A stretch of 36,262 nucleotides of DNA, from contig NZ_NUZU01000032.1 in assembly GCF_002567005.1 (NCBI RefSeq), positions 125,003 to 161,264 on the forward strand, given 5' to 3'. Source of the stretch: Bacillus sp. AFS073361. Its GTDB lineage: Bacteria; Bacillota; Bacilli; Bacillales; Cytobacillaceae. The position numbers and the translations under genes were made by a program. Every line of letters begins with the position of its first letter. Position 1 is the stretch's first letter. Shown one piece after another: positions 17,964 to 24,334 of this stretch. Below the pieces are notes generated by a model that saw only the letters and a list, made by a program, of their open reading frames with translations, was not told the origin of the DNA and made no database searches.

Positions 17964-17977
17964 TGAAAACGCTTTAC
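17964..17977. promoter_or_regulatory. cre-like site (CcpA) upstream of ptb
   Basis: TGAAAACGCTTTAC fits the first twelve positions of the cre form TGAAARCGYTTTCW and differs in the last two. It overlaps the left arm of the dyad at 17969-17994. Carbon catabolite control is inferred only. Confidence 0.4.
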
Positions 17978-17994
17978 TATTCACATTAAAGCGT
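17969..17994. promoter_or_regulatory. Inverted repeat, candidate BkdR upstream activating site
   Basis: Perfect 8-bp arms ACGCTTTA and TAAAGCGT separated by 10 bp, centred about 44 bp upstream of the -12 GC of the SigL promoter. Sigma-54 activators bind such dyads upstream of the promoter. It lies in the bkdR-ptb intergenic region. The binding protein is inferred. Confidence 0.6.
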
Positions 17995-18017
17995 GCATTT
18001 TTTTTCAAACATGAAAT

Positions 18018-20093
18018 TTATTGCATGCTATTTTTTTCAATCTTGTATTTTTCAATCTTATAATATAAATTCCTTACAGACAATCCAAGCGTTTTTGCTG
18101 TTAATGTTTTATTCTCATTTAAACGAAGAAGTGTCTGCTTAATAATTTTAGCCTCAAATTCTTCCATCATATCTGATAATGTACGATCCATAACTACGGA
18201 ATCAGTATGATTGCTTACAGATGATTCCGTTAGGTTTTGTTGATTTTTTAATTCCGGTAAGTGCTGCACATCTATAAACTGATCATTAAATTTCATAAAA
18301 ATGATTGCTCTTCCAAGAATATTTTCTAATTCTCGTACGTTTCCCGGCCAGTCATATTCCATTAATTGCTTCAATGCAGACGGGGTAATTCCTTCTACAT
18401 TCCTTCCATAGTCCTGACTTATTTTTTGAATTAGCCGCTCATTTAAAAGAGGGATTTCTTCAATACGTTTTCTTAATGGCGGAATATGAATTGGCATACG
18501 ATTTAATCGATAATATAAGTCTTCCCGAAAGGAGCCTTTAGCAATACCTTTTTCTAAATTGACATTAGTTGCCGCAATAATCCTAACATTAATGGAAATA
18601 GGCTTTGTTCCGCCTACTCGGATGATTTCTTTTTCTTGCAGAACCCTGAGCAGCTTTGCCTGCGTATTCACTGGAAGCTCACCGATTTCATCAAGAAAAA
18701 TACTCCCATTATTTGCTTCTTCAAAAAAGCCTCTTTTTCCGCCTCTCACTGCACCCGAAAAAGCACCCTCTTCATAGCCAAATAGTTCACTTTCCAACAA
18801 GGTTTCCGAAATGGCAGCACAATTGACCCTGATAAATTTGTTATATTTTCGGTCACTGGCATTATGTATGGCATGAGCAAACAGTTCCTTCCCTGTACCC
18901 GATTCACCTCGCAGGAGGACGGTTGCAGGGGTTTTTGCTCCTAATTTTGCTTGTTCTATCGCCAGCATCATTTCATCGGATTGGCCAATGATATCCTCAA
19001 AGGTGTATTTCGCTTCAAGTTTGCGAATGAGTTGGCGTGCACGATTTAATTCCCTGCTTAAAGATTTCATCTCAGACATATCGTGGATAACACCAACACT
19101 GCCTTTTAACTTTCCTTTTACAATAATTGGAGCAACATTCACAATAACTTCTCGTTTACTGGGTCCCACTCTCATTGGTACCCCGCGAACAGCTCTTCTC
19201 GTTTGCAGTACTTTCATGTGCATACTTTCGCCCTCAGAAATATCGGCTGTGGCAGGTTTGCCTATTACTTGTTCCTGTGTAAGACCTGTAATCCGTGAGT
19301 AAGCAGGATTAATAAGAATTCCCCTGCCATTTTCATCCACAACAGAAATGGCATCATCACTAGAATGAATAATGGCCTGAAGCATCGTTTGAATTTCCCG
19401 TAAATCTGTAAGTTCCTCTGCAAGATTAACCACTTCAGTGATATCTTTGAAGACAGCAAACGCTCCTATCAAGGTGCCATTTTCCTCGATAATAGGAATC
19501 CTCGTAGTAATAATTTTTCGATCATTTTCTAAAACCAGTTCTTGGTTTGCTTCTGTTCTTCTTGACTCAAGGATGAAAGGGAGCCTGCTTGTAGGAATAA
19601 CTTCGACTACATATTTGCCAATTGCCTGTTCCTTTGTGACACCGATAATTTCTTGTGCGCGGGTATTAAATAAAATGACCTTACCATATTTATCAATAAC
19701 AACCATTCCGTCATTAGTTGCATTAAAAATAAGTTCTTGCTGGTAGGATTCATTTTTGTGCTTTTCAATGAGATCTTCTTTTTCTTCCATAATCTTTGCA
19801 ACTAGAAAGGCAACACTTCCTGGAATCAAAACGGTCTGTTTACTTTTTGTATTTCTTAGCTCTTGGAATACTACCTCATTTCCAGTAACTTCGATAATAA
19901 TATCAATCTGGTCAGTTAAATAAGGCTGCCAGTCTGTCCCAGTATTTATCCCCTCTTTGCGGGCTAACAACATGCCAGGTGCATTTAAATTCCGATCAAC
20001 GACAACACTTACCTTTAAAACCTCAGATTCTTTTAGGATTTTTAAGATTGCCGTACCACCTTTTCCTGCACCAACAATCATTACGTTTTGCAT
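18018..20093 (-). CDS. bkdR: Sigma-54-dependent transcriptional activator of the bkd operon
   Basis: 691 aa. Order of domains: N-terminal Rossmann-like region with GAGKGG (residues 8-13, to about 105), two PAS domains (about 118-225 and 235-345), an AAA+ ATPase (about 368-600: Walker A GESGTGKE about 396-403, Walker B FLDEIGE, arginine-finger region), and a C-terminal Fis-type helix-turn-helix (about 655-691, [23 protein letters not shown]). The sigma-54 contact loop reads GAFSGA (443-448) rather than GAFTGA. It should activate the SigL promoter before ptb when branched-chain amino acids or their keto acids are present. ATG start, AGAGGT upstream; own SigA-type promoter. Confidence 0.94.
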   Translation of the reverse strand: MQNVMIVGAGKGGTAILKILKESEVLKVSVVVDRNLNAPGMLLARKEGINTGTDWQPYLTDQIDIIIEVTGNEVVFQELRNTKSKQTVLIPGSVAFLVAKIMEEKEDLIEKHKNESYQQELIFNATNDGMVVIDKYGKVILFNTRAQEIIGVTKEQAIGKYVVEVIPTSRLPFILESRRTEANQELVLENDRKIITTRIPIIEENGTLIGAFAVFKDITEVVNLAEELTDLREIQTMLQAIIHSSDDAISVVDENGRGILINPAYSRITGLTQEQVIGKPATADISEGESMHMKVLQTRRAVRGVPMRVGPSKREVIVNVAPIIVKGKLKGSVGVIHDMSEMKSLSRELNRARQLIRKLEAKYTFEDIIGQSDEMMLAIEQAKLGAKTPATVLLRGESGTGKELFAHAIHNASDRKYNKFIRVNCAAISETLLESELFGYEEGAFSGAVRGGKRGFFEEANNGSIFLDEIGELPVNTQAKLLRVLQEKEIIRVGGTKPISINVRIIAATNVNLEKGIAKGSFREDLYYRLNRMPIHIPPLRKRIEEIPLLNERLIQKISQDYGRNVEGITPSALKQLMEYDWPGNVRELENILGRAIIFMKFNDQFIDVQHLPELKNQQNLTESSVSNHTDSVVMDRTLSDMMEEFEAKIIKQTLLRLNENKTLTAKTLGLSVRNLYYKIEKYKIEKNSMQ

Positions 20094-20160
20094 TTAAATA
20101 CCTCTCATAAGAAATTTTTTTCATAATATTTAGGAAATCCATGCAACTTTTTTCATATTC

Positions 20161-20189
20161 ATTTTAACTTCAATCACAATTATTGACAA
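20161..20189 (-). promoter_or_regulatory. SigA promoter of bkdR
   Basis: Minus strand: -35 TTGTCA (20184-20189), 17-nt spacer, -10 TAAAAT (20161-20166); each box matches 5 of 6 consensus bases. The -35 overlaps the plus-strand TTGACA at 20183-20188. Confidence 0.65.
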
Positions 20190-20210
20190 ATTATTTCTAT
20201 GTAATAATAT
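20183..20210 (+). promoter_or_regulatory. Probable SigA promoter of the DUF2627 gene
   Basis: Perfect -35 TTGACA (20183-20188), 16-nt spacer, TAATAT (20205-20210). A perfect TATAAT also occurs at 20221-20226 but has no good -35 at normal spacing, so the exact -10 is uncertain. Confidence 0.5.
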
Positions 20211-20275
20211 TTTCTTGAGATATAATCAAACTACGGCTTTCACTTTGCAAAATTTAATATTGGAAGGATTTATTT

Positions 20276-20509
20276 ATGAAGCGAATTATTGCCCTCTTGA
20301 TTGTATTAATTCCAGGTATCCTAGCTGCTATTGGCATTAAATTAATGCGTGATATGTTATTCGGAATAGTACAAGCACCATTTCCTAATTTATTACTTCA
20401 ATTTCTAACTGGATTAATCTTTTTTATCGGAGGACTAGGCTTCGTCGCAGGATTTATTTTCCACCGCGATCGAAAAAGAAGCAAAGTTCAAAAGAGATTT
20501 AAAAAATAG
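20276..20509 (+). CDS. yqzF: DUF2627 family small membrane protein (YqzF-like)
   Basis: 77 aa. Two hydrophobic segments (about residues 4-22 and 40-63) are followed by a very basic tail (HRDRKRSKVQKRFKK), so a two-pass membrane protein with both ends probably cytoplasmic. It resembles B. subtilis YqzF of DUF2627; function unknown. ATG start with GGAAGGA 6-7 nt upstream. It is one of only two plus-strand genes here, divergent from bkdR and convergent with the phosphodiesterase gene. The repeat element at 20510 starts on the base after its TAG stop, so the repeat itself may provide its 3' end. Confidence 0.8.
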   Translation: MKRIIALLIVLIPGILAAIGIKLMRDMLFGIVQAPFPNLLLQFLTGLIFFIGGLGFVAGFIFHRDRKRSKVQKRFKK

Positions 20510-20685
20510 GCTGTGTTAAAGGTTAATGCTGATTTGTTGATTGGGAGTGGAAGGAGCGAAGACTCCTGCGGGAGTACGGGGCAGGGGAGACCCCACAGGC
20601 GCTGAAAGCGCCGAGGAGGCTCCACGCAACGCCCGCGGAAAGCGAAGCTCCTGGAACGGAAATCAACAAACAAGTACAACACAGC
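20510..20685 (+). repeat. Structured intergenic repeat, copy 2 (full length, 176 bp)
   Basis: Bounded by terminal inverted repeats GCTGTGTT and AACACAGC. Internal complementary pairs nest inside: TTGTTGATT/AATCAACAA and AGGAGC (20552-20557)/GCTCCT (20647-20652), enclosing hairpins GGGG-aga-CCCC and GGCGC-tgaaa-GCGCC. The centre is far more GC-rich than the flanks. It fills the space between convergent yqzF and the phosphodiesterase gene and stops 8 nt from the stem of the latter's terminator. No transposase; a MITE-like or structured-RNA element is the best description. Confidence 0.88.
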
Positions 20686-20693
20686 AAAAAAAT

Positions 20694-20718
20694 AAAGAGA
20701 GGCCCCTACGGTCTCTTT
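20694..20718 (-). terminator. Terminator of the phosphodiesterase gene
   Basis: Minus strand: AAAGAGA/TCTCTTT stem whose loop contains the TAG stop codon (20706-20708), followed by TATTTTTTTG running into the repeat's end. The hairpin therefore overlaps the coding end. Confidence 0.7.
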
Positions 20719-21434
20719 TCAAATTGCTTTCGTATTGTTAACGCCTTAACCGGGTCATCAGTAATAAGTGCCGTACAATTAATATTAAACAGACGCTGCA
20801 TATCTACTTCTTTATTTACTGTATAAGGTCGTACAGCAATCCCATTTTCAATGGTTTTAATGATAATTTCATCAGATATCGCAGAATGTTTGGGATGAAT
20901 CCCTTTTGCTCGAATCGCTTTGGCATAGACCCATGGCATGTAGATTCCCTCAAGAAATAGAGGAGCTGTTTCTATTTCCGGTGCGATACTGTAGGTATAG
21001 ACAATACTATAATGATTAAAAGAGGAAATAATAATTCTATCCACTAACTTATATTTGTAAATAAGCTGAATGACTTTTTCTTCCAACCCTCTATAGGGAA
21101 TAAGTCCATTTTTGAGTTCAATATTACATAATAATTTATTTGTAGATAGCCACTCCAACACTTCCGTTAATGCTGGAATTGGTTCCATTTTGCTGTTTTT
21201 ATTATTCGCATTCAACTTTCTTAAATCTTTATATAAAAAATCTTTGACAAACCCTTTACCATTCGTAGTTCGATCAACTTTTTCATCATGAATGACAACT
21301 ATTTCGCCGTCCTTAGTTAATTGTACATCCAATTCTAATCCGTCAGCTCCGGCTTTTTCTGCTTCTATAAAGGCTGTTAGTGTATTTTCGGCAAAAGAAG
21401 CGGAATAACCACGGTGCGCAAAAATTTGAGTCAT
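20706..21434 (-). CDS. Glycerophosphodiester phosphodiesterase (GDPD family, YqiK-like)
   Basis: 242 aa from ATG at 21434. GDPD fold: HRGYS near residue 7, ENT near 16, ELDVQLTKDGEIVVIHDE with the metal-binding Glu/Asp and catalytic His (about 34-51), and NIELK near 109. It hydrolyses glycerophosphodiesters to glycerol-3-phosphate and an alcohol. No signal peptide, so probably cytoplasmic, unlike secreted GlpQ. The start was set here because the product then begins MTQIFAHRGYS and GGGAAGTG lies just upstream; the open frame extends 24 codons further but would overlap the small plus-strand ORF and its RBS. Matches the position of B. subtilis yqiK near spo0A. Confidence 0.9.
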   Translation of the reverse strand: MTQIFAHRGYSASFAENTLTAFIEAEKAGADGLELDVQLTKDGEIVVIHDEKVDRTTNGKGFVKDFLYKDLRKLNANNKNSKMEPIPALTEVLEWLSTNKLLCNIELKNGLIPYRGLEEKVIQLIYKYKLVDRIIISSFNHYSIVYTYSIAPEIETAPLFLEGIYMPWVYAKAIRAKGIHPKHSAISDEIIIKTIENGIAVRPYTVNKEVDMQRLFNINCTALITDDPVKALTIRKQFEKRP

Positions 21435-21471
21435 CTTTTCACTTCCCAACTTCAATATAGGAGGATTACTA

Positions 21472-21609
21472 ATGAAACCCTTACAGTTATCACCTGAAAC
21501 GACCATAAAGCTTTCCCAAAAGTTAAATGTTCCGATAGAACAGCTTATGCATATGCCTCAACATATTCTTATTCAAAAACTAATGGAACTAGAGAATGAA
21601 AAGAAATAA
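21472..21609 (+). CDS. Small YycC-like protein (45 aa)
   Basis: 45 aa, beginning MKPLQLSPETTIKLSQKL and containing PIEQLMHMPQHILIQKL; this pattern recalls the YycC-like family of Bacillus small proteins, of unknown function. A strong RBS AGGAGG (21459-21464) lies 7 nt before the ATG, and an 18-bp stem terminator follows. No membrane segment. It is divergent from the phosphodiesterase gene with only 37 bp between the two start codons, so each promoter would have to overlap the other gene; I see no convincing plus-strand promoter. The family assignment is from memory of the pattern. Confidence 0.75.
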   Translation: MKPLQLSPETTIKLSQKLNVPIEQLMHMPQHILIQKLMELENEKK

Positions 21610-21639
21610 TTCTCTAAAAAGCTTGATTCAACTTTAAAG

Positions 21640-21682
21640 AATGAGAAAAGCCTTCATTTTTGTGATGAAGGCTTTTCTCATT
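21640..21682. terminator. Bidirectional terminator between the YycC-like gene and spo0A
   Basis: 18-bp perfect stem (AATGAGAAAAGCCTTCAT and its complement) around a 7-nt loop, between convergent genes. The plus-strand tail TTGTTATTCTG is T-rich; the minus-strand tail is weaker. Confidence 0.8.
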
Positions 21683-21692
21683 GTTATTCTGT

Positions 21693-22484
21693 TCAAGACG
21701 CCTTATGTTCTAGACGAAGCTTGTCAGCAACCATTGCAATGAACTCGGAATTGGTTGGCTTTGCTTTAGACATACTGACCGTATAACCGAACAGCGAGGA
21801 AATAGAATCAATATTTCCACGGCTCCAAGCTACTTCTATCGCATGACGGATGGCTCGTTCCACACGGCTTGCAGTCGTATTGTATTTTTTGGCGATATCT
21901 GGATATAACACTTTCGTAATGGAACCTAAAAGTTCGATATCATTATAAACCATGGAGATGGCTTCTCGTAAATATAAGTACCCTTTAATATGGGCTGGGA
22001 CACCAATTTCATGAATAATACTTGTAATACTGGCATCTAAGTTTTTAGGTTTTTGTTCAGTTTGAGTACGGTAGGTGGAGGATGTAGATTTTCGGGTAAA
22101 AGAGTTAGTATTTCCACTAACTTGTCTAATATGGCTGCCTAGATTCTCCATATCAAATGGTTTCAAAATAAAGTAGGATGCACCAAGTTCAACCGCTTTT
22201 TTCGTAACATCTTCCTGTCCAAATGCGGTTAACATGATTACATTCGGCAAAACTCCTTTTTTAATTTCACGGAGGCGCTCTAATACTGCTAAGCCATCTA
22301 GGTGGGGCATGATTATATCTAAAACTAGAACATCAGGATCCGTTTGCGATAACATTTCTAAACATTCCTGACCATTGTGGGCAATCCCTGCAACTTCCAT
22401 ATCATCCTGGGACGAAATAAAGTCCTCTAATAATCCTACTAGTTCCCTATTGTCATCAACGACACATACTTTGATTTTCTTCAC
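21693..22484 (-). CDS. spo0A: Sporulation master response regulator Spo0A
   Basis: 263 aa from GTG at 22484. Receiver domain (1-125): acidic pocket DDNREL, phospho-acceptor Asp in [11 protein letters not shown] (about 55), Thr in LTAFG and Lys in LKPFD. A hinge with Ser/Thr-rich sequence (about 130-155) leads to the Spo0A-specific DNA-binding domain with [23 protein letters not shown]. It receives phosphate from the Spo0F/Spo0B relay and controls entry into sporulation. The start was set at GTG because GAGGAGG lies 7-8 nt upstream; a longer frame beginning at TTG (22508) would place that RBS inside the gene. Immediately downstream of spoIVB, as in other Bacilli. Confidence 0.97.
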   Translation of the reverse strand: MKKIKVCVVDDNRELVGLLEDFISSQDDMEVAGIAHNGQECLEMLSQTDPDVLVLDIIMPHLDGLAVLERLREIKKGVLPNVIMLTAFGQEDVTKKAVELGASYFILKPFDMENLGSHIRQVSGNTNSFTRKSTSSTYRTQTEQKPKNLDASITSIIHEIGVPAHIKGYLYLREAISMVYNDIELLGSITKVLYPDIAKKYNTTASRVERAIRHAIEVAWSRGNIDSISSLFGYTVSMSKAKPTNSEFIAMVADKLRLEHKAS

Positions 22485-22574
22485 TTCCAGTTCCTCCTCA
22501 GGGTTCAAATCATAACCTCTATTTCAACTTACATTCCTAATCAGTTGTATTCTCCTAATTATATTCTAAATTAG

Positions 22575-22603
22575 AAATTCGACAATGCAACAAAAATTCC
22601 TCT
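22575..22603 (-). promoter_or_regulatory. SigH promoter (Ps) of spo0A
   Basis: Minus strand: -35 AGAGGAATT (22595-22603), 11-nt spacer, -10 GTCGAATTT (22575-22583). Both fit the sigma-H pattern RNAGGAWWW-N11/12-RNNGAATWW at every position. The -10 overlaps an exact TGTCGAA (22578-22584), so phosphorylated Spo0A could bind at its own sporulation promoter. A vegetative (SigA) promoter further upstream is expected but I cannot place it. Confidence 0.85.
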
Positions 22604-22730
22604 CATTTTTTTAATATTTCTTAAAATAGTGATAAAATCTTATCTTTTCTTTGTTTTTCTCACCTTTTCGACGTAAAACGCGTTTTTTCCAATGTTTGGG
22701 TTATTTTTGTCGAAAAACTTTTATGTAATA

Positions 22731-22816
22731 GCTGTGTTAAACTTGGCTGTTGATTTCCGTTCCAGGCACTTCAATCAACAAAGTGTCAAAATTCAACATT
22801 AACCTGGAACACAGTC
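22731..22816 (-). repeat. Structured intergenic repeat, copy 3 (internally deleted, inverted)
   Basis: 86 bp in the opposite orientation to copies 1 and 2. The left 40 bp (GCTGTGTTAAAC through CCAGGCACTT) are the reverse complement of the right end of copy 1 with two changes. The right part (CAATCAACAAA through AACACAGT) is the reverse complement of the left end of copy 2. The GC-rich hairpin core, about 90 bp, is missing. The right end lies 12 nt from the spoIVB terminator stem. Confidence 0.85.
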
Positions 22817-22827
22817 AATGTAAAAAA

Positions 22828-22856
22828 AGCAAAATAGGGATTTTTCCTATTTTGCT
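22828..22856 (-). terminator. Terminator of spoIVB
   Basis: Minus strand: 11-bp perfect stem AGCAAAATAGG/CCTATTTTGCT, 7-nt loop, then TTTTTT. Begins 8 nt after the spoIVB stop. Confidence 0.9.
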
Positions 22857-22864
22857 CCCAATTG

Positions 22865-24154
22865 TTAACTTGCTTTATTTTTTGGCATTTCATATATGTT
22901 AATTCCAGCTTCATCTAACATCCATTCGATGTGTACTCCGTATCCGGAGGTTGGATCATTAACAAAAACATGTGTAACAGCGCCAATTAGTTTTCCATCT
23001 TGAATAATTGGGCTACCGCTCATCCCTTGAACAATTCCTCCTGTTTTTTTAAGGAGTTTAGGATCGGTTACTTTGATTACCATGCCTTTGGTTGCTGGAA
23101 ACTTTTGCGGAATTGTGCTTACGATTTCAATATCAAATTCTTCTACTCGGTCATTATTTACAACCGTTAAAATTTTAGCAGGTCCTTCTTTTACCTGATG
23201 CGATAAGGCAATCGGCAGTGGTTTATCCATAACACCATTTTTTAAATCTTTGACCATCTCTCCAAAAATTCCAAATGGACTATTTTTTTGGATATTCCCA
23301 ACTATCTCACGGTCCGACGAAAAGCGTGCAAGCTTTTCACCCGGGTCTCCGTTACTCCCTTTTTCAATAGAAGTAACCGTGGAACGGACAATTTGGCCGT
23401 CCTCTACAACGATCGGTTGTTTTGTATCCATATCAGATATTACATGCCCTAGGGCACCATATTTTTTTGATTGTGGGTGAATAAATGTCATTGTTCCAAT
23501 TCCTGCTGCAGAATCCCTAATATACAAACCAAGCTTATAATTGTTTTCCCCTTTTTCTTTTAATGGGGTAAGTTTTGTAGTAAATTTTCCACTTTCTCGA
23601 CTAATAACCATATTGAGCGCTTTACCTTCTTGTCCAGCAGTTTGCACATATGGTGCCACATCCGTCATTTTTTCTATTTTATTACCATTTATTTCTGTAA
23701 TGATATCCCCAATTTTTATCCCTGCAATTTCACCTGGAGACTTTTTTCCCGATATGGTATTGATTAAATGGTGGCCCACTACCAATACACCTACGGTATT
23801 TAACTTCACTCCAATCGACTGTCCGCCTGGTATAACCCTAAAATCTTTTAATACACGTACATCTACCTTCTTGATCGGTATCCCCGCATATTCTAACAGC
23901 ATTTCATTTTTACCATTTTTAGATGCCGCCATTGAAACCGTGTGTTTTCCTTCATCCAAAGTGATATTTGAATTTTGAGAAACCAAAGAGGCTGATACCG
24001 GTACAGCCTTTTGAAAAGTATAGTCTTGTCCTTCGAAAACCGTAATAGTCTTGGGTATCGCGAGATATTGCTGTATAGGCTGAAAAAAAATAAGGCTAAT
24101 TAATGAAACAAGGAGAATTCCACCAATAATCTTTCTAATTAGTTCTAACTTCAA
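22865..24154 (-). CDS. spoIVB: SpoIVB serine peptidase (sporulation checkpoint)
   Basis: 429 aa. An N-terminal membrane segment (about 9-26) is followed by a PDZ domain (about 105-205, [20 protein letters not shown]) and an S55 peptidase domain with GALGHVISD (catalytic His) and GMSGSPI (nucleophile Ser, about 377-383). Secreted from the forespore into the intermembrane space, it cleaves SpoIVFA and so triggers pro-sigma-K processing. TTG start with AGGAGAG 9 nt upstream. A SigF-type promoter lies about 50-80 nt before it. It lies between recN and spo0A, the conserved order in Bacillus. Confidence 0.96.
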   Translation of the reverse strand: MKLELIRKIIGGILLVSLISLIFFQPIQQYLAIPKTITVFEGQDYTFQKAVPVSASLVSQNSNITLDEGKHTVSMAASKNGKNEMLLEYAGIPIKKVDVRVLKDFRVIPGGQSIGVKLNTVGVLVVGHHLINTISGKKSPGEIAGIKIGDIITEINGNKIEKMTDVAPYVQTAGQEGKALNMVISRESGKFTTKLTPLKEKGENNYKLGLYIRDSAAGIGTMTFIHPQSKKYGALGHVISDMDTKQPIVVEDGQIVRSTVTSIEKGSNGDPGEKLARFSSDREIVGNIQKNSPFGIFGEMVKDLKNGVMDKPLPIALSHQVKEGPAKILTVVNNDRVEEFDIEIVSTIPQKFPATKGMVIKVTDPKLLKKTGGIVQGMSGSPIIQDGKLIGAVTHVFVNDPTSGYGVHIEWMLDEAGINIYEMPKNKAS

Positions 24155-24205
24155 ATTTTTTCACTCTCCTCGCTTCTTTTCATTAAACTTAAATGGCTAC
24201 ATCTT

Positions 24206-24235
24206 TAATTTTGCCTCCTTGACAATCATTTATAA
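24206..24235 (-). promoter_or_regulatory. Probable SigF-type (forespore) promoter of spoIVB
   Basis: Minus strand: -35 TTATA (24231-24235), exact 15-nt spacer, -10 GGCAAAATTA (24206-24215), which fits GGNRANANTD at every position; the -35 differs from GYWTA by one base. SigF and SigG recognise related sequences, so either could use it. Confidence 0.6.
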
Positions 24236-24254
24236 CTTGGTTCAACATAAAAAA

Positions 24255-24273
24255 GCTACCCGAAATGGATAGC
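24255..24273 (-). terminator. Terminator of recN
   Basis: Minus strand: GCTATCC/GGGTAGC stem with one G-U pair, 5-nt loop, then TTTTTTATG. It lies about 60 nt after the recN stop. Confidence 0.8.
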
Positions 24274-24334
24274 ATTACAATTTTTATTAAAAATATAGTA
24301 AATATAGCTTTTCTGAATGGAAAAATGTCTAAAA

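Larger units (their letters stand above)
22485..22864. other. spoIVB-spo0A intergenic region (380 bp)
   Basis: No gene fits here. In minus-strand order it holds the spoIVB terminator (22828-22856), a shortened copy of the structured repeat (22731-22816), three TGTCGAA-like Spo0A-box candidates (22708-22714 exact, 22667-22673 with one change, 22578-22584 exact), a SigH promoter (22575-22603), and about 85 nt of leader ending in the spo0A ribosome site (22493-22499). Confidence 0.8.

Noticed and set aside
20488..20741. Open frames on both strands across repeat copy 2
   Set aside because: They run through inverted repeats and hairpins and depend on repeat composition; no RBS or family resemblance.
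22485..22508. spo0A starting at TTG 22508 (271 aa)
   Set aside because: The GAGGAGG ribosome site would be inside the gene; GTG at 22484 has correct spacing and the conserved N-terminus.
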